Assembly: GCA_016296635.1 (NCBI GenBank)
Contig: JAEDIZ010000017.1
Coordinates: 1-27,298, forward strand
Direction of reading: 5' to 3'
DNA: 27,298 bases
Source: Oscillospiraceae bacterium
GTDB taxonomy: Bacteria > Bacillota > Clostridia > Oscillospirales > Oscillospiraceae
Positions 1 through 8,365 of the stretch are shown in pieces (the stretch's first letter is position 1; each line of letters begins with the position of its first letter). A model generated the notes under the pieces. That model made no database searches, had not been told where the DNA came from, and was given only the letters and a program-made list of their open reading frames with translations. The position numbers and the translations under genes are program-made.

Positions 1-259
1 AGCGACGGCGTACCGTGTGTACGCCGAGTGAAGCGCAACGCACTCCCGGCGGAAACATCCGTCCCGGCGAGAGATTTTTCGTCGGAAGAAGGCGCGCAAG
101 CGACGGCATACCGTGTGTACGCCGAGTGAAGCGCAACGCACTCCCGGCGGAAAAGATCCGTCCCGGCGAGAGATTTTTCGTCGGAAGAAGGCGCGCAAGC
201 GACGGCGTACCGTGTGTACGCCGAGTGAAGCGCAACGCACTCCCGGCGGAAAAGATCCG
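1..259. repeat. Tandem array of a ~98-bp GC-rich repeat (2.6 copies in window)
   Basis: Three copies start with AGCGACGGC at 1, 99 and 198, giving periods of 98 and 99 bp. The third breaks off near 259, just before the stop of the polymerase gene. The first unit is one base shorter in its GGAAA run. Each unit contains a small hairpin (GGCGTAC, 5-nt loop, GTACGCC at 8-26 in copy 1; the second copy has one mismatch) and a GAGTG...CACTC inverted pair. An open frame crosses the array but has no ribosome site or recognisable protein character, so I regard it as non-coding. The array probably continues to the left of the window. Confidence 0.9.
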
Positions 260-265
260 CCGAGA

Positions 266-1789
266 TTATGCTTTGTGGCCGCCGATCTGGCTATTTCTTT
301 CCATCTTCGTGGCGCCATCCTGCAGATCCATGCCCTTGACAATGGCGTTTTTTCCGTATTTTTTCTGTATGGCAAGAACCGCCTGCTGCCGTTTTCTTTC
401 CCGCTGCAGACGTTCCTGCTCCAGTTTGCGGTCTGCTTCCGCCTGCGCGTCCGCGGAGAAAAAGTCCAGCTGCTCATAGGGCTGGGCCGCTTCCAGCTTT
501 TCTTCGCTCGTCACATGGTTCGCCACAACATGCATCCGCCGCACCAGAAGGCCTTTGTCCACAATGCGGTCATAGAGGGCGGTCACCGCCTCGGTGATAC
601 GGGCAGTAGAGGAATGAAACGCGCCGAGATTCACGCTGCCGTGGGCGCTTTTTGGGATTTTTCTGCCGTAAAAGTCGGTCTTGACCTCGCCTTTGTAGCT
701 TTTTTCCCGGGTTTTATCTTTCAGATTTTCAACATCATAGCCCACCGTCAGCACCATCTGATCGGTGACAAGTCCCTTTTCCACCAGATCCAGCACCAGC
801 GAATCCGTCATTTCGCGCACAATGAGTCTGCCCTCGTCAAAGGAATAGGGTCTTTGCAGCACCTGACCGGTGCTGAGGCTGTTCGATTCCGGCTTATAGG
901 CCTTGATGTCCGCAATGGTGCAGCTCTCAAAGCCCCAGGCGTGGTCAATGAGCAGCTCGGCATTCACGCCGAACAGCTTATAAAGCAGATCCTCGTTGTA
1001 AAAATCATATTTGCTGCCCAAAGAGCAGCGGGCAATGTCGCCCATGGTAAAAATCCGGTAGCCTTCGAGCTTTTTCGCAATGCCCCGCCCGACTCGCCAG
1101 AAGTCCGTCAGCGGCCGATGCTCCCACAAAAGCTCGCGGTAACTGCGCTCATCCAGCTCTGCGATGCGCACGCCGTTTTCATCGGCGGGCATTTTCTTTG
1201 CCACGATGTCCATGGCGATCTTGCAGAGATAAAGATTTGTACCGATGCCCGCCGTAGCCGTGATGCCGGAGGTTTTCAGCACATCCCGGATGATCCGCAT
1301 GGCAAGCTCTCTTGCCGTGCATCGATAGGTCTTCAGATACCCGGTCACGTCAATAAACACCTCATCGATGGAATAGACATGGATATCCTCCGGTGCAATG
1401 TATTTGAGATAGACATTATAGATCTGCGTACTGCATTCCATATAATGCGCCATCTGCGGCTTCGCGACGATGTAGCCCAGCTCCAAAGACGGATCTCTGT
1501 CCAGCTCCGTCTTGTCGAAGGATTTTCCCGTAAACACATGACCGGGCGCCATGGCCCTTCGCTGTGCATTGACCTCGCTCACCCGCTGCACGACCTCAAA
1601 AAGCCGCGCTCTGCCGGGAATGCCGTAAGCCTTGAGGGCAGGTGAAACCGCCAGACAGATGGTTTTCTCCGTCCGGCTCTCATCCGCCACCACAAGATTT
1701 GCCGTCAGCGGATTGATTTCCCGCTTCACGCACTCCACAGAGGCATAGAAGGATTTGAGATCGATGGCAAGATAGGTTCTTTGTTCCAT
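266..1789 (-). CDS. Y-family DNA polymerase (UmuC/DinB-like lesion-bypass polymerase)
   Basis: A 507-residue translesion DNA polymerase. The N-terminus reads YLAIDLKSFYASVEC, the Y-family motif carrying the first metal-binding Asp and the steric-gate region. YSIDEVFIDVT near residue 140 supplies the second acidic catalytic pair. Thumb and little-finger regions follow. Near residue 440 QLDFF matches a sliding-clamp binding peptide, and the C-terminus is a basic, coiled-coil-like tail (RERKRQQAVLAIQKKYGKN) found in clostridial UmuC-like proteins. Two in-frame ATGs lie at 1795 and 1789. The second is chosen because GGAGG (1797-1801) is 7 nt from it and only 1 nt from the first. It follows the GtrA-like gene by 42 nt and is probably co-transcribed. 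No LexA-type operator was seen. Family assignment is firm; the subfamily is not settled. Confidence 0.93.
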   Translation of the reverse strand: MEQRTYLAIDLKSFYASVECVKREINPLTANLVVADESRTEKTICLAVSPALKAYGIPGRARLFEVVQRVSEVNAQRRAMAPGHVFTGKSFDKTELDRDPSLELGYIVAKPQMAHYMECSTQIYNVYLKYIAPEDIHVYSIDEVFIDVTGYLKTYRCTARELAMRIIRDVLKTSGITATAGIGTNLYLCKIAMDIVAKKMPADENGVRIAELDERSYRELLWEHRPLTDFWRVGRGIAKKLEGYRIFTMGDIARCSLGSKYDFYNEDLLYKLFGVNAELLIDHAWGFESCTIADIKAYKPESNSLSTGQVLQRPYSFDEGRLIVREMTDSLVLDLVEKGLVTDQMVLTVGYDVENLKDKTREKSYKGEVKTDFYGRKIPKSAHGSVNLGAFHSSTARITEAVTALYDRIVDKGLLVRRMHVVANHVTSEEKLEAAQPYEQLDFFSADAQAEADRKLEQERLQRERKRQQAVLAIQKKYGKNAIVKGMDLQDGATKMERNSQIGGHKA

Positions 1790-1831
1790 TTCCATGCCTC
1801 CTTTCGGTCAGTTTTCGCAGATTTCGCTGCG

Positions 1832-2275
1832 TTATGCCTGCTCCTGCTCCTTTTTCTTCTGTGCGGCGGCGTTGGAATCGATGGAATCCCGGAACACAAA
1901 GAACCGCTGATAGAGAAATTCCAAAGCAAAATTCACGACCATATTGATCGCCGTCACCAGATACTCATTCCAGCCCAGATCCTCCGCAAGGAAGTTTCCG
2001 CCGATGGTGGAAAGCGGCGTGAACACACAATAAAACGCAAACACCTTTGCCATCGCCACCGGCACATTACCGGCGGACTGGAAGGTAAAGCGGCGGTTGA
2101 GCGTGAAGTTCCAAAGCACGCTCAGAACCAGCGCGATCAGATAGCAGGGCCAGTAACTCCAGCTTGTCAGCTCATTCAAAAGGGAGAAGGCCGCCAGCTC
2201 GATCAGGCCTGCCGAGACGGAAAACAGGAGAAATTTCGCGGAGCGGATCAGCTCTTTTTTTCGGTCATTTTTCAT
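1832..2275 (-). CDS. GtrA-like membrane protein
   Basis: A 147-residue integral membrane protein of the GtrA/DPMS-associated family, which typically helps move lipid-linked sugars across the membrane for cell-surface glycosylation. Four hydrophobic segments are visible: FLLFSVSAGLIELAAFSLL, a segment around CYLIALVLSVLW, FAFYCVFTPLSTIGG, and one around AINMVVNFALEFLY. The family signature NFTLNRRFTF follows the second segment and YQRFFVF ends the fourth. The ATG at 2275 is preferred to an upstream in-frame one because AAAGGA lies 5 nt before it and the family begins with a short basic peptide. It is the first gene of a two-gene unit with the polymerase. No partner glycosyltransferase is in view, so the sugar substrate is unknown. 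Confidence 0.88.
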   Translation of the reverse strand: MKNDRKKELIRSAKFLLFSVSAGLIELAAFSLLNELTSWSYWPCYLIALVLSVLWNFTLNRRFTFQSAGNVPVAMAKVFAFYCVFTPLSTIGGNFLAEDLGWNEYLVTAINMVVNFALEFLYQRFFVFRDSIDSNAAAQKKKEQEQA

Positions 2276-2362
2276 ACGGTTCCTTTCCGCATCCTGCAAA
2301 ACGGGAGATTCTGTCTGCGGATGCAATTGTCTGTCTTTTCAGTATTTCAGTTTTGTTTATAA

Positions 2363-2390
2363 AGTATCGCACCCAAAGCCCGGTTGTCAA
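2363..2390 (-). promoter_or_regulatory. Candidate promoter of the gtrA-like/polymerase unit
   Basis: On the minus strand TTGACA (2385-2390) is followed after 16 nt by GATACT (2363-2368). The -35 is perfect and the -10 matches the consensus at 4 of 6 positions. The leader to the GtrA-like start would be about 80 nt. Confidence 0.5.
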
Positions 2391-2414
2391 TCATAACGAT
2401 TGCCGTCAGGCAGC

Positions 2415-2445
2415 TGCATTTTTTCAGATTTTCCGAAAAAATGCA
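2415..2445. other. A/T-rich hairpin in the 2276-2536 intergenic gap
   Basis: An 11-bp perfect inverted repeat, TGCATTTTTTC and GAAAAAATGCA, flanks a 9-nt loop between the divergent GtrA-like and lipoprotein genes. It lies upstream of both genes, so it is not the terminator of either. It could be a regulatory or protein-binding site. The rest of this gap holds the minus-strand promoter; I see no convincing promoter for the lipoprotein gene. Confidence 0.45.
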
Positions 2446-2536
2446 AAAATGAGTGATGCGCAGACGGCAAAATACCGTATGATAAGAATATCAAATCCAT
2501 TGCTTCCGGATTCCGGCGGCAGGAAAGTGAGTCACT

Positions 2537-4033
2537 ATGAAACGAATCATCTGTCTGGTACTGGCAGCGCTCATGCTGCTCTCAATGCTCTGCGGCTGCA
2601 CAAAAAAGCCGGAAGTCAATGTCGGCGAGCTGAAAGATAAATATCAGATCCCGGTAGAAAGCGAAAAGCCGGGTGAATCCGCAGCTGCCGTAACCCCGGG
2701 CACTCCGGAAGCAAAGCCGGAAGCAGCCGGTCCGGATGTCAATGTTTCCGGAGATCCTTTGGATTTTGAAACGGAAGAACAGCTGCGGCAGTATATCTGC
2801 GGCACATGGCAGTACCGTCCTCCCTATGAAGAAGAGATTGCCTTTGCCATTACGCTGACCGAGGACGGCATGTTCCGGTGCATGCGAACTGACGAAGCAG
2901 CTGCCAACGGTGGTTATGAGTATGTCGGATACTGGGCACTCGATTCCTATTATGACGATGACGGCGAGCTGGTGGATGCGATCTATCTGGATCTGATGCC
3001 CGGCAATACCGATCTGGAAGAGCTTGGCACGCTGGGTGACTTCGCTCTTGTCGGGCGCAGCATCTGCAACGGCTCCTACATCATGGAATGGTCGCAGTAT
3101 AATAACGGTGACTCCATTCTCTCCATGTTCTACGATACCTACTATGCCGTCCTGTGGAAGGTCAACTGTGATCCTGCCCCCGATGCGCAGGGCGAGAAGC
3201 GCAGGGATGATTATTTCTACGCAAACTGCTGGAAAGCCGAGCAGGATGCCCGAGGCGAATGGACGCTCTGGCTCGATGACAGCGATGTTTACGGCTGGAA
3301 CGAGAATTTGATGGAAGCGGTACCTTATAAGCTGGCGGCTGAAGCAGAGCTTCGCTGCGCGCCCGAGGCCTTCACCCCCGGCATCTACGTTGCCGAGGTC
3401 TGGACAGACAGGAACGGTGATATTTCCATTCTCAACTGGGCCGTTGCAGATGATGAACTGCTTCTGTTCGACCGGGATGAGTCGGTTCTTTGGGGTCTGA
3501 ATCTCGGCATGACCGAGGAAGAAGTCAAGGCAATTCTCGGCGAGCCTGATTCCATTGAAGAATCCGGCGAGGACGACATGTTCCTTTACGGCAAGGAGAT
3601 CTCCTATTATTACGACGACGTGGAACTTAATTTCTACGACTATCAGGAAAACGGTGAGATGCTGCTCGGTTCCGTCTGGATTGACAGCGAGGACATTCTT
3701 CTTTCCAGTGGTCTCAGCGTCGGCTGCACGCTCGACGATCTGCTCTACTACTATTCCTGTGACGACGATCTCCGGGAAATCGGCGTAGACGATCCCTGGG
3801 GTATGTACCTCTACGGCGAGTATCTTTACACCTATGATAACGGCTACGCCCCGCCGGAAGAATATGAGCAGACGGCATATGTAAACTATCCTATGGAGGG
3901 TGACGATGAATACACGATCACCTACACGGCCTATATGCCCATAGGTGAGAAATTTGAAGAAACAAATCTCGTATTCTATCTTGACATGGACAACATCATC
4001 ACCTGCATCTGCTGGGATCGCTACATGTTCTGA
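2537..4033 (+). CDS. Putative lipoprotein, uncharacterised, with a BamE/SmpA-like motif
   Basis: A 498-residue protein that begins with a lipoprotein signal peptide (MKRIICLVLAALMLLSMLCG) and a lipobox whose Cys is residue 21. It should therefore be anchored on the outer face of the membrane. A Pro/Glu/Ala-rich linker (residues about 30-75) leads to two very acidic, Tyr-rich globular regions. The first (about 80-210) resembles lipocalin-like or copper-resistance-like beta domains only in general style. The second contains LGMTEEEVKAILGEPDSIE, a GMT...V...LG.P motif typical of BamE/SmpA-like folds. A GGAAAGTGAG stretch before the ATG is a weak ribosome site. The gene stands alone, with a strong terminator 16 nt after its stop. 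No function can be assigned. Confidence 0.85.
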   Translation: MKRIICLVLAALMLLSMLCGCTKKPEVNVGELKDKYQIPVESEKPGESAAAVTPGTPEAKPEAAGPDVNVSGDPLDFETEEQLRQYICGTWQYRPPYEEEIAFAITLTEDGMFRCMRTDEAAANGGYEYVGYWALDSYYDDDGELVDAIYLDLMPGNTDLEELGTLGDFALVGRSICNGSYIMEWSQYNNGDSILSMFYDTYYAVLWKVNCDPAPDAQGEKRRDDYFYANCWKAEQDARGEWTLWLDDSDVYGWNENLMEAVPYKLAAEAELRCAPEAFTPGIYVAEVWTDRNGDISILNWAVADDELLLFDRDESVLWGLNLGMTEEEVKAILGEPDSIEESGEDDMFLYGKEISYYYDDVELNFYDYQENGEMLLGSVWIDSEDILLSSGLSVGCTLDDLLYYYSCDDDLREIGVDDPWGMYLYGEYLYTYDNGYAPPEEYEQTAYVNYPMEGDDEYTITYTAYMPIGEKFEETNLVFYLDMDNIITCICWDRYMF

Positions 4034-4049
4034 CCGCAGCATAACAGAT

Positions 4050-4081
4050 CGCCTGTACCGAAAACGGTACAGGCGGTTTTT
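4050..4081. terminator. Bidirectional intrinsic terminator between the lipoprotein and DUF3786 genes
   Basis: A perfect 11-bp stem (CGCCTGTACCG / CGGTACAGGCG) with an AAAA tetraloop is followed by GTTTTTT on the plus strand. It sits between convergent genes and overlaps the stop region of the minus-strand gene. Confidence 0.93.
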
Positions 4082-4707
4082 TATCGCTCCTGCTTTCCGA
4101 AAATCCGCTCCATCAGATAGCCTCTGATATACCAGACGGTTTCATAACGCACATACTGCAGCATATTTCTGTCCCAAAGCACCTGCAGCTGCGGCGGAAA
4201 ATCCTCATCAGAAAACCAGAATTGCAGCACCGCAGACAGCTCCCCGAAAATCGGGATGCGGAAAGAGATATCTCCGATGCCGTATGGCTCGCCGCGAAGC
4301 GAAAGGCAGGCCCTGCGGAAGCTCTCCGGATCGGCTTCAATGCGGGCGGCATGCGTGCGGAACATCTCATCCTCCGCCGGTGCGGAGGCCGTTTTCACAA
4401 CACCCGGCAGACTGTTGACCCGGCAGTAGCTCCCCGCCGGACTGCAGTCCGGCTTTGAGTCGATCAGAAGGTCAAAGACCGACAGCGTCAGATTGAAGTC
4501 CGCCTCCTCGCAGGTCACAAAGCCGTCCTCCGAGCAGGTGATTTTCCCGGAAACGCGGTCGATGCGGCAGGGCATCGACACAAAAGTCAGATATAGAAAT
4601 CTTTCATCCGTCCGAAGCGAAAATTTTTCCAGCACGGGTGCAAGGTCATGGGTATGAAACTCCGCCTCTACCCGGTGCTTTGTGATCTCATAATTGGAAA
4701 CCGCCAC
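4081..4707 (-). CDS. DUF3786 domain-containing protein
   Basis: A 208-residue soluble protein that I recognise as the DUF3786 family from its C-terminal pattern: FWFSDEDFPPQLQVLWDRN followed by MLQYVRYETVWYI. DUF3786 proteins occur in anaerobes, and some are found with corrinoid or Fe-S proteins, but no function is established. No signal peptide or membrane segment is seen. The start is taken as GTG at 4707 because the nearby ATG at 4709 is out of frame, and a purine-rich AAGGGGGCGGAAG stretch precedes it. The gene is single, divergent from the cysteine-desulfurase-like gene, and ends in the shared bidirectional terminator. Confidence 0.82.
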   Translation of the reverse strand: MAVSNYEITKHRVEAEFHTHDLAPVLEKFSLRTDERFLYLTFVSMPCRIDRVSGKITCSEDGFVTCEEADFNLTLSVFDLLIDSKPDCSPAGSYCRVNSLPGVVKTASAPAEDEMFRTHAARIEADPESFRRACLSLRGEPYGIGDISFRIPIFGELSAVLQFWFSDEDFPPQLQVLWDRNMLQYVRYETVWYIRGYLMERIFGKQER

Positions 4708-4729
4708 ATCTTCCGCCCCCTTTTTGCCC

Positions 4730-4759
4730 AGTATAGCATCTGGGGTACAATTTGTATAG
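4730..4759 (-). promoter_or_regulatory. Candidate promoter of the DUF3786 gene
   Basis: The minus strand carries TGC-TATACT (4730-4738), an extended -10, with a weak -35 (TATACA) 17 nt upstream. The predicted leader is very short, about 15 nt. Confidence 0.45.
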
Positions 4760-4775
4760 GCATACCGCGTTTACC

Positions 4776-4804
4776 TTGACAGAGATGAACGCCAATCTTA
4801 TAAT
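4776..4804 (+). promoter_or_regulatory. Perfect sigma-A consensus promoter of the cysteine-desulfurase-like gene
   Basis: TTGACA (4776-4781), a 17-nt spacer and TATAAT (4799-4804) match the housekeeping consensus at every position. The ribosome site GGGAGG (4821-4826) and the TTG start at 4835 follow directly. Expression is expected to be strong unless repressed; no clear operator is visible. Confidence 0.88.
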
Positions 4805-4834
4805 TAAAAAAGAAACACACGGGAGGCGGTCATT

Positions 4835-5971
4835 TTGATCTATCTGGATAATGCGGCAACCACGCTGCGCAAGCCGCAGGCCGTCATGGACGCCGTTCTG
4901 CAGGCCATGGGCAGCATGGGAAACTGCGCCCGCGGCGCACACGGCAGCGCCCTTTCCGCCGCCCGCACCGTTTATGAGGCCCGGTGTCAGCTTGCCGCTT
5001 TCTTCGGCTGCACCCGACCCGATCATGTCATTTTTACCGCCAACGCCACGGAAGCGCTCAACATCGCTATAAACGGTCTTTTTGTGCCGGGCGATCATAT
5101 CATCTCTACTGATCTTGAGCATAATTCCGTGCTGAGGCCCCTCTACCGGCTGGAAGCGGAGCAGGAAATCTCTCTCAGCTTTGTCCCGGCAGATCGAACG
5201 GGCTGCGTGGACTACGCCGATTTTGAGCGTATGATCCGCTCGGAAACCAAAGCCGTAGTCTGTACCCATGCCTCCAATCTGACAGGCAACATGCTCGATC
5301 TTGAGAAAATTTCCGCCGTCTGCAAAAAACACAACCTGCTTCTGATCGTGGACGCCTCGCAGACGGCAGGCTGTCTTCCCATCGACATGGATGCGCTCGG
5401 CATCGATGTGCTTTGCTTCACCGGTCACAAGGGACTCATGGGCCCGCAGGGAACCGGCGGACTCTGTATCCGCGAGGGTGTGGAAATCCGCCCGTGGAAG
5501 GTCGGCGGCTCCGGCGTGCTTTCCCACAGTCAGACGCAGCCCGCCGAATATCCCACAAGACTGGAGGCCGGCACGCTGAACGCCCACGGCATCGCAGGTC
5601 TTTTGGCCGCCGTCCGTTTTCTGCAGGAAACCGGCATCGAGGCCGTGCATGAAAAAGAGTGCTCGCTGATGAAGCGCTTTTTTGACGGCGTGAAGGAGGT
5701 TCCGGGTGTCACGGTCTACGGTGATTTTTCCCATGACCGCGCCGCCATCGTATCACTCAACATCCGGGATTTGGATTCCGGCTTTGTTTCGGATGAACTT
5801 TCCGAGGGCTTTGAAATCGCCACCCGCCCCGGCGCCCATTGTGCGCCGCGGATGCATCGCGCCCTCGGCACCATAAAGCAGGGCGCTGTCCGCTTCAGCT
5901 TTTCCTATTTTAACACCGAAGCAGAAATCGACGCGGCAGTTGAAGCCGTAAAAGAAATTGCAGAAGAATAA
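4835..5971 (+). CDS. Cysteine desulfurase-like PLP enzyme (class V aminotransferase fold, short-N-terminus clade)
   Basis: A 378-residue PLP-dependent enzyme related to cysteine desulfurases and selenocysteine lyases, which take sulfur or selenium from cysteine or selenocysteine. The N-terminus is the short MIYLDNAATT. The cofactor pocket shows Asp173 and Gln176 (DASQTAG) and His198-Lys199 (FTGHKG), with Lys199 as the Schiff-base lysine. The probable sulfur-carrying residue is Cys336 (RPGAHCAPRMH). The short N-terminus fits the EF2568-type subfamily, sometimes linked to selenium-dependent molybdenum hydroxylases, but no such genes are here. The start is TTG at 4835, 8 nt after GGAGG, and the consensus promoter lies just upstream. 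It is monocistronic, ending in a 13-bp terminator. The class is sure; the physiological acceptor is unknown. Confidence 0.9.
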   Translation: MIYLDNAATTLRKPQAVMDAVLQAMGSMGNCARGAHGSALSAARTVYEARCQLAAFFGCTRPDHVIFTANATEALNIAINGLFVPGDHIISTDLEHNSVLRPLYRLEAEQEISLSFVPADRTGCVDYADFERMIRSETKAVVCTHASNLTGNMLDLEKISAVCKKHNLLLIVDASQTAGCLPIDMDALGIDVLCFTGHKGLMGPQGTGGLCIREGVEIRPWKVGGSGVLSHSQTQPAEYPTRLEAGTLNAHGIAGLLAAVRFLQETGIEAVHEKECSLMKRFFDGVKEVPGVTVYGDFSHDRAAIVSLNIRDLDSGFVSDELSEGFEIATRPGAHCAPRMHRALGTIKQGAVRFSFSYFNTEAEIDAAVEAVKEIAEE

Positions 5972-5990
5972 ACTGCTAATCAAAAATGCA

Positions 5991-6028
5991 ACCGGCTGAA
6001 AGCGCTTGCTTTCAGCCGGTACTTTTTT
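5991..6028. terminator. Bidirectional intrinsic terminator
   Basis: A perfect 13-bp stem (ACCGGCTGAAAGC / GCTTTCAGCCGGT) with a GCTT loop is followed by ACTTTTTT on the plus strand, and by a short T-run on the minus strand. It separates the convergent cysteine-desulfurase-like and ribulokinase genes. Confidence 0.92.
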
Positions 6029-7674
6029 CAGATCTGCCGCAGCTTTTTCAGCAGCGAATCCGCCGTCCCGAAGGTATCATGCAGTGTGCGGTAAATTCCG
6101 TAGAGTCTGTCATAGACTTCGGCATTGTTTTCATTCGGCTCATAGCAGAACGCAAAATCCGGCTGCATAGCGCCGATGGCATCGAAAATGGTATCATAGC
6201 CGCCGTTTGCCTTTCCGGCAGCCGCGGCAGCAAACATCGCGCTGCCCAGCGCCGGTGCCTGATCGCTGCTGCTGACAAAGATCGGCCGTTTCAGCACATC
6301 GGCATAAATCTGCATCAGCATGGGATTCTTTTGGGCAATGCCGCCGCAGGCAATGATTCTTCCCGTCTGCACACCGGAGTGCTCCATACTTTCCAGAATG
6401 ACACGCTGCCCGAATGCCGTTGCCTCAATCAGCGCCCGGTAAATCTCCTCCGGCTTTGTTTTCAGCGTCATGCCCGCAATCAATCCCGGAAGCGCCGCAT
6501 CGTTCAGAATGGAACGGCTGCCGTTCCACCAGTCCAGCGCCACAAGCCCACTCTCGCCGGGAGCAAGCGCGGAGGCCTTCTGCGTCAGGTAGGTATGAAT
6601 ACTGACACCTTCCTCTTTTGCCTTTGCTTCGTATGCACCCGGCACCCAGTTATGAATAAACCAGTCAAAGAGATCTCCCACGCAGCTCTGCCCTGCTTCA
6701 TAGCAGACAAGGCCTGGTAGGATGCCGTCGGCTGCAACTCCGAAAACACCCGGAACGGCAATCTGCCGTCTGTTGAGGATCAGATCGCAGGACGAGGTAC
6801 CGAGGATCAGCAGCATATCTCCCGACTCCCGGATCCCGGCACCGGGTACACCGGCATGGGCATCGATCACAGGAACACCGACAGATGTTCCGGGAAGAAG
6901 TCCCAGTTTTTCCGCCTGCTCCGCGGTCAGTCCGCCTGCACGGCTTCCCACCGGGCTGATTGTTTCCGCCCGAAGCTTCTCAAGTGCCGCCGCAAGTCCG
7001 GGCATCGCTTCTTCCAAAAACGCCTCGCCCGGATACCCCGCTTCTTTCTGCCAGCCGCTTTTGAATCCCGCAAAACATGCGCTTCGCACAACCGTTCCGG
7101 TCAGAATCGAGCAGAGCCAGTCTCCGGCCTCCAGCACATAAGCCGCCGCATCCAGCAAGGCAGGATCCTCCTGCAGCATCTGCATCAGCTTGGGAATCGC
7201 CATTTCGGCGTTGATTTTTCCCCCGAACCAGTCCAGAATCGGCTCCTGCCGCGCCCGCGCCGCCGCATTGAGTCTGTCCGCCTGCTTCTGCGCCCCATGG
7301 TGCTTCCAAAGCTTGACCCACGCATGGGGACGGGAACGGAATCTGTCTTCAAAACACAATGGCTGCAGCGATGCATCCACCGGGAGCAGCGTGCAGGAAG
7401 TGAAATCCAGCGAAATGCCGATGACCGCTTCCGGCAAAACACCCGTCTGACGAAGCACCGCCGGTACCGCGGTATAGAGCGCATCCAGATAATCCTGCGG
7501 CGATTGCAGCGCCCAGTTTGCCTCGAGCGGCGTTCCGTCCGGAAGGCTTCTGTCCATAACCCCATGCGCATAGGTGCTGACACTTTGCGCCAGCACCCGG
7601 CCGTTCTCAGCATTTGCCAGCACCGCACGGGCAGAGAGCGTGCCGAAATCGACCCCGATTACATATCGTTCCAT
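6028..7674 (-). CDS. araB: Ribulokinase (FGGY-family carbohydrate kinase)
   Basis: A 548-residue kinase expected to phosphorylate L-ribulose (possibly other ribuloses) with ATP in pentose breakdown. The length is typical of AraB. The N-terminal phosphate-binding motif is GVDFGTLSARAV, followed by GISLDFTSCTLLPVD, the central VPVIDAHAGVPGAG, the ATP-side GTSSCDLIL, ALDWWNGSRSILND and the C-terminal GGIAQKNPMLMQIYADV, all characteristic of ribulokinases. It is the last gene of a minus-strand operon: amidotransferase-like hydrolase, HAD phosphatase, then this gene 15 nt later. GGGGAG about 10 nt before the ATG serves as ribosome site. No isomerase, epimerase or sugar transporter is present, so arabinose use cannot be inferred from this locus alone. 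Confidence 0.92.
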   Translation of the reverse strand: MERYVIGVDFGTLSARAVLANAENGRVLAQSVSTYAHGVMDRSLPDGTPLEANWALQSPQDYLDALYTAVPAVLRQTGVLPEAVIGISLDFTSCTLLPVDASLQPLCFEDRFRSRPHAWVKLWKHHGAQKQADRLNAAARARQEPILDWFGGKINAEMAIPKLMQMLQEDPALLDAAAYVLEAGDWLCSILTGTVVRSACFAGFKSGWQKEAGYPGEAFLEEAMPGLAAALEKLRAETISPVGSRAGGLTAEQAEKLGLLPGTSVGVPVIDAHAGVPGAGIRESGDMLLILGTSSCDLILNRRQIAVPGVFGVAADGILPGLVCYEAGQSCVGDLFDWFIHNWVPGAYEAKAKEEGVSIHTYLTQKASALAPGESGLVALDWWNGSRSILNDAALPGLIAGMTLKTKPEEIYRALIEATAFGQRVILESMEHSGVQTGRIIACGGIAQKNPMLMQIYADVLKRPIFVSSSDQAPALGSAMFAAAAAGKANGGYDTIFDAIGAMQPDFAFCYEPNENNAEVYDRLYGIYRTLHDTFGTADSLLKKLRQI

Positions 7675-7689
7675 TGCCGTATCTCCCCT

Positions 7690-8355
7690 TTACGCAAGGA
7701 CAACGCCGTTCTTTTCCTCAATCAGACTGCGCACTTCAAAAAGGCTGTCCAGAATCACGGCGTATCCGCGTTCTTCCTCTCTTGCCGGAACATAGTCCGG
7801 GATCATGACCGGCAGCATTCCGGCGTTTTTTGCCGCCTGCAGACCGGCATAGGAATCCTCGCAGACGATGCACTCCTCCGGCGAAACACCCAATTGCTCC
7901 GCCGCCAACAGGAAAATGTCCGGCGCAGGCTTGCCGTTTTTCACCGCATCGCCCGTGATTCTGACCGTGAATCTGTCAAGAAGACCGGCTTTTCCCATGT
8001 GCGCCCAGGTGAGATCTCTGCCGGTCATGGAGGCAAACGCCTTTGCAATACCGTTTTCATCCAACCAGTCCAGCAGTTCCACCACGCCCGGCTTGAGCAG
8101 GATTGCGCCGGAATCGATCATTTCCTCGGCAATGCGCACCCGGCGGCGCCAGGTTTCATAATAGTCAAACTGCTCGCCCGCATAGCTTTTGAAGATCTGT
8201 TCAGCAATCTTCTTATCAATGGCGCGGGTTTTGCGCAGCGCCTGCTCCGGGATCTCGAACCCCTGCTCCAGTCCGGCTCTTTTCCACGCCTCCACATAGA
8301 TCCGTTCCGTATCCAAAAGTGTGCCGTCCACATCAAAAATTACTGCTTTTACCAT
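7690..8355 (-). CDS. HAD-superfamily phosphatase, beta-phosphoglucomutase-like (subfamily IA)
   Basis: A 221-residue HAD hydrolase. Motif I is FDVDGTLLD with the nucleophile Asp8 and acid/base Asp10. A helical cap spans roughly residues 15-80. Motif II lies in AFASMTGRD, motif III is Lys in NGKPAPD, and motif IV is CEDSYAG. These enzymes remove or move phosphate on small sugar phosphates. The nearby sugar kinase suggests a sugar phosphate substrate, which is inference. AAGGAG lies 6 nt before the ATG. It starts 10 nt after the upstream gene and ends 15 nt before ribulokinase, so translation along the operon is tightly packed. Confidence 0.9.
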   Translation of the reverse strand: MVKAVIFDVDGTLLDTERIYVEAWKRAGLEQGFEIPEQALRKTRAIDKKIAEQIFKSYAGEQFDYYETWRRRVRIAEEMIDSGAILLKPGVVELLDWLDENGIAKAFASMTGRDLTWAHMGKAGLLDRFTVRITGDAVKNGKPAPDIFLLAAEQLGVSPEECIVCEDSYAGLQAAKNAGMLPVMIPDYVPAREEERGYAVILDSLFEVRSLIEEKNGVVLA

Positions 8356-8365
8356 AATTTTCTCC

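Noticed and set aside
1..259. CRISPR array
   Set aside because: Units are about 98 bp and contiguous, with no unique spacers, and no cas genes are present.
113..1645. Long plus-strand open frame opposite the polymerase gene
   Set aside because: It mirrors the polymerase codons, has no ribosome site and no recognisable protein features.
2582..4042. 486-codon minus-strand frame opposite the lipoprotein gene
   Set aside because: The plus-strand frame has a signal peptide and lipobox; the minus frame has no ribosome site or family motif.
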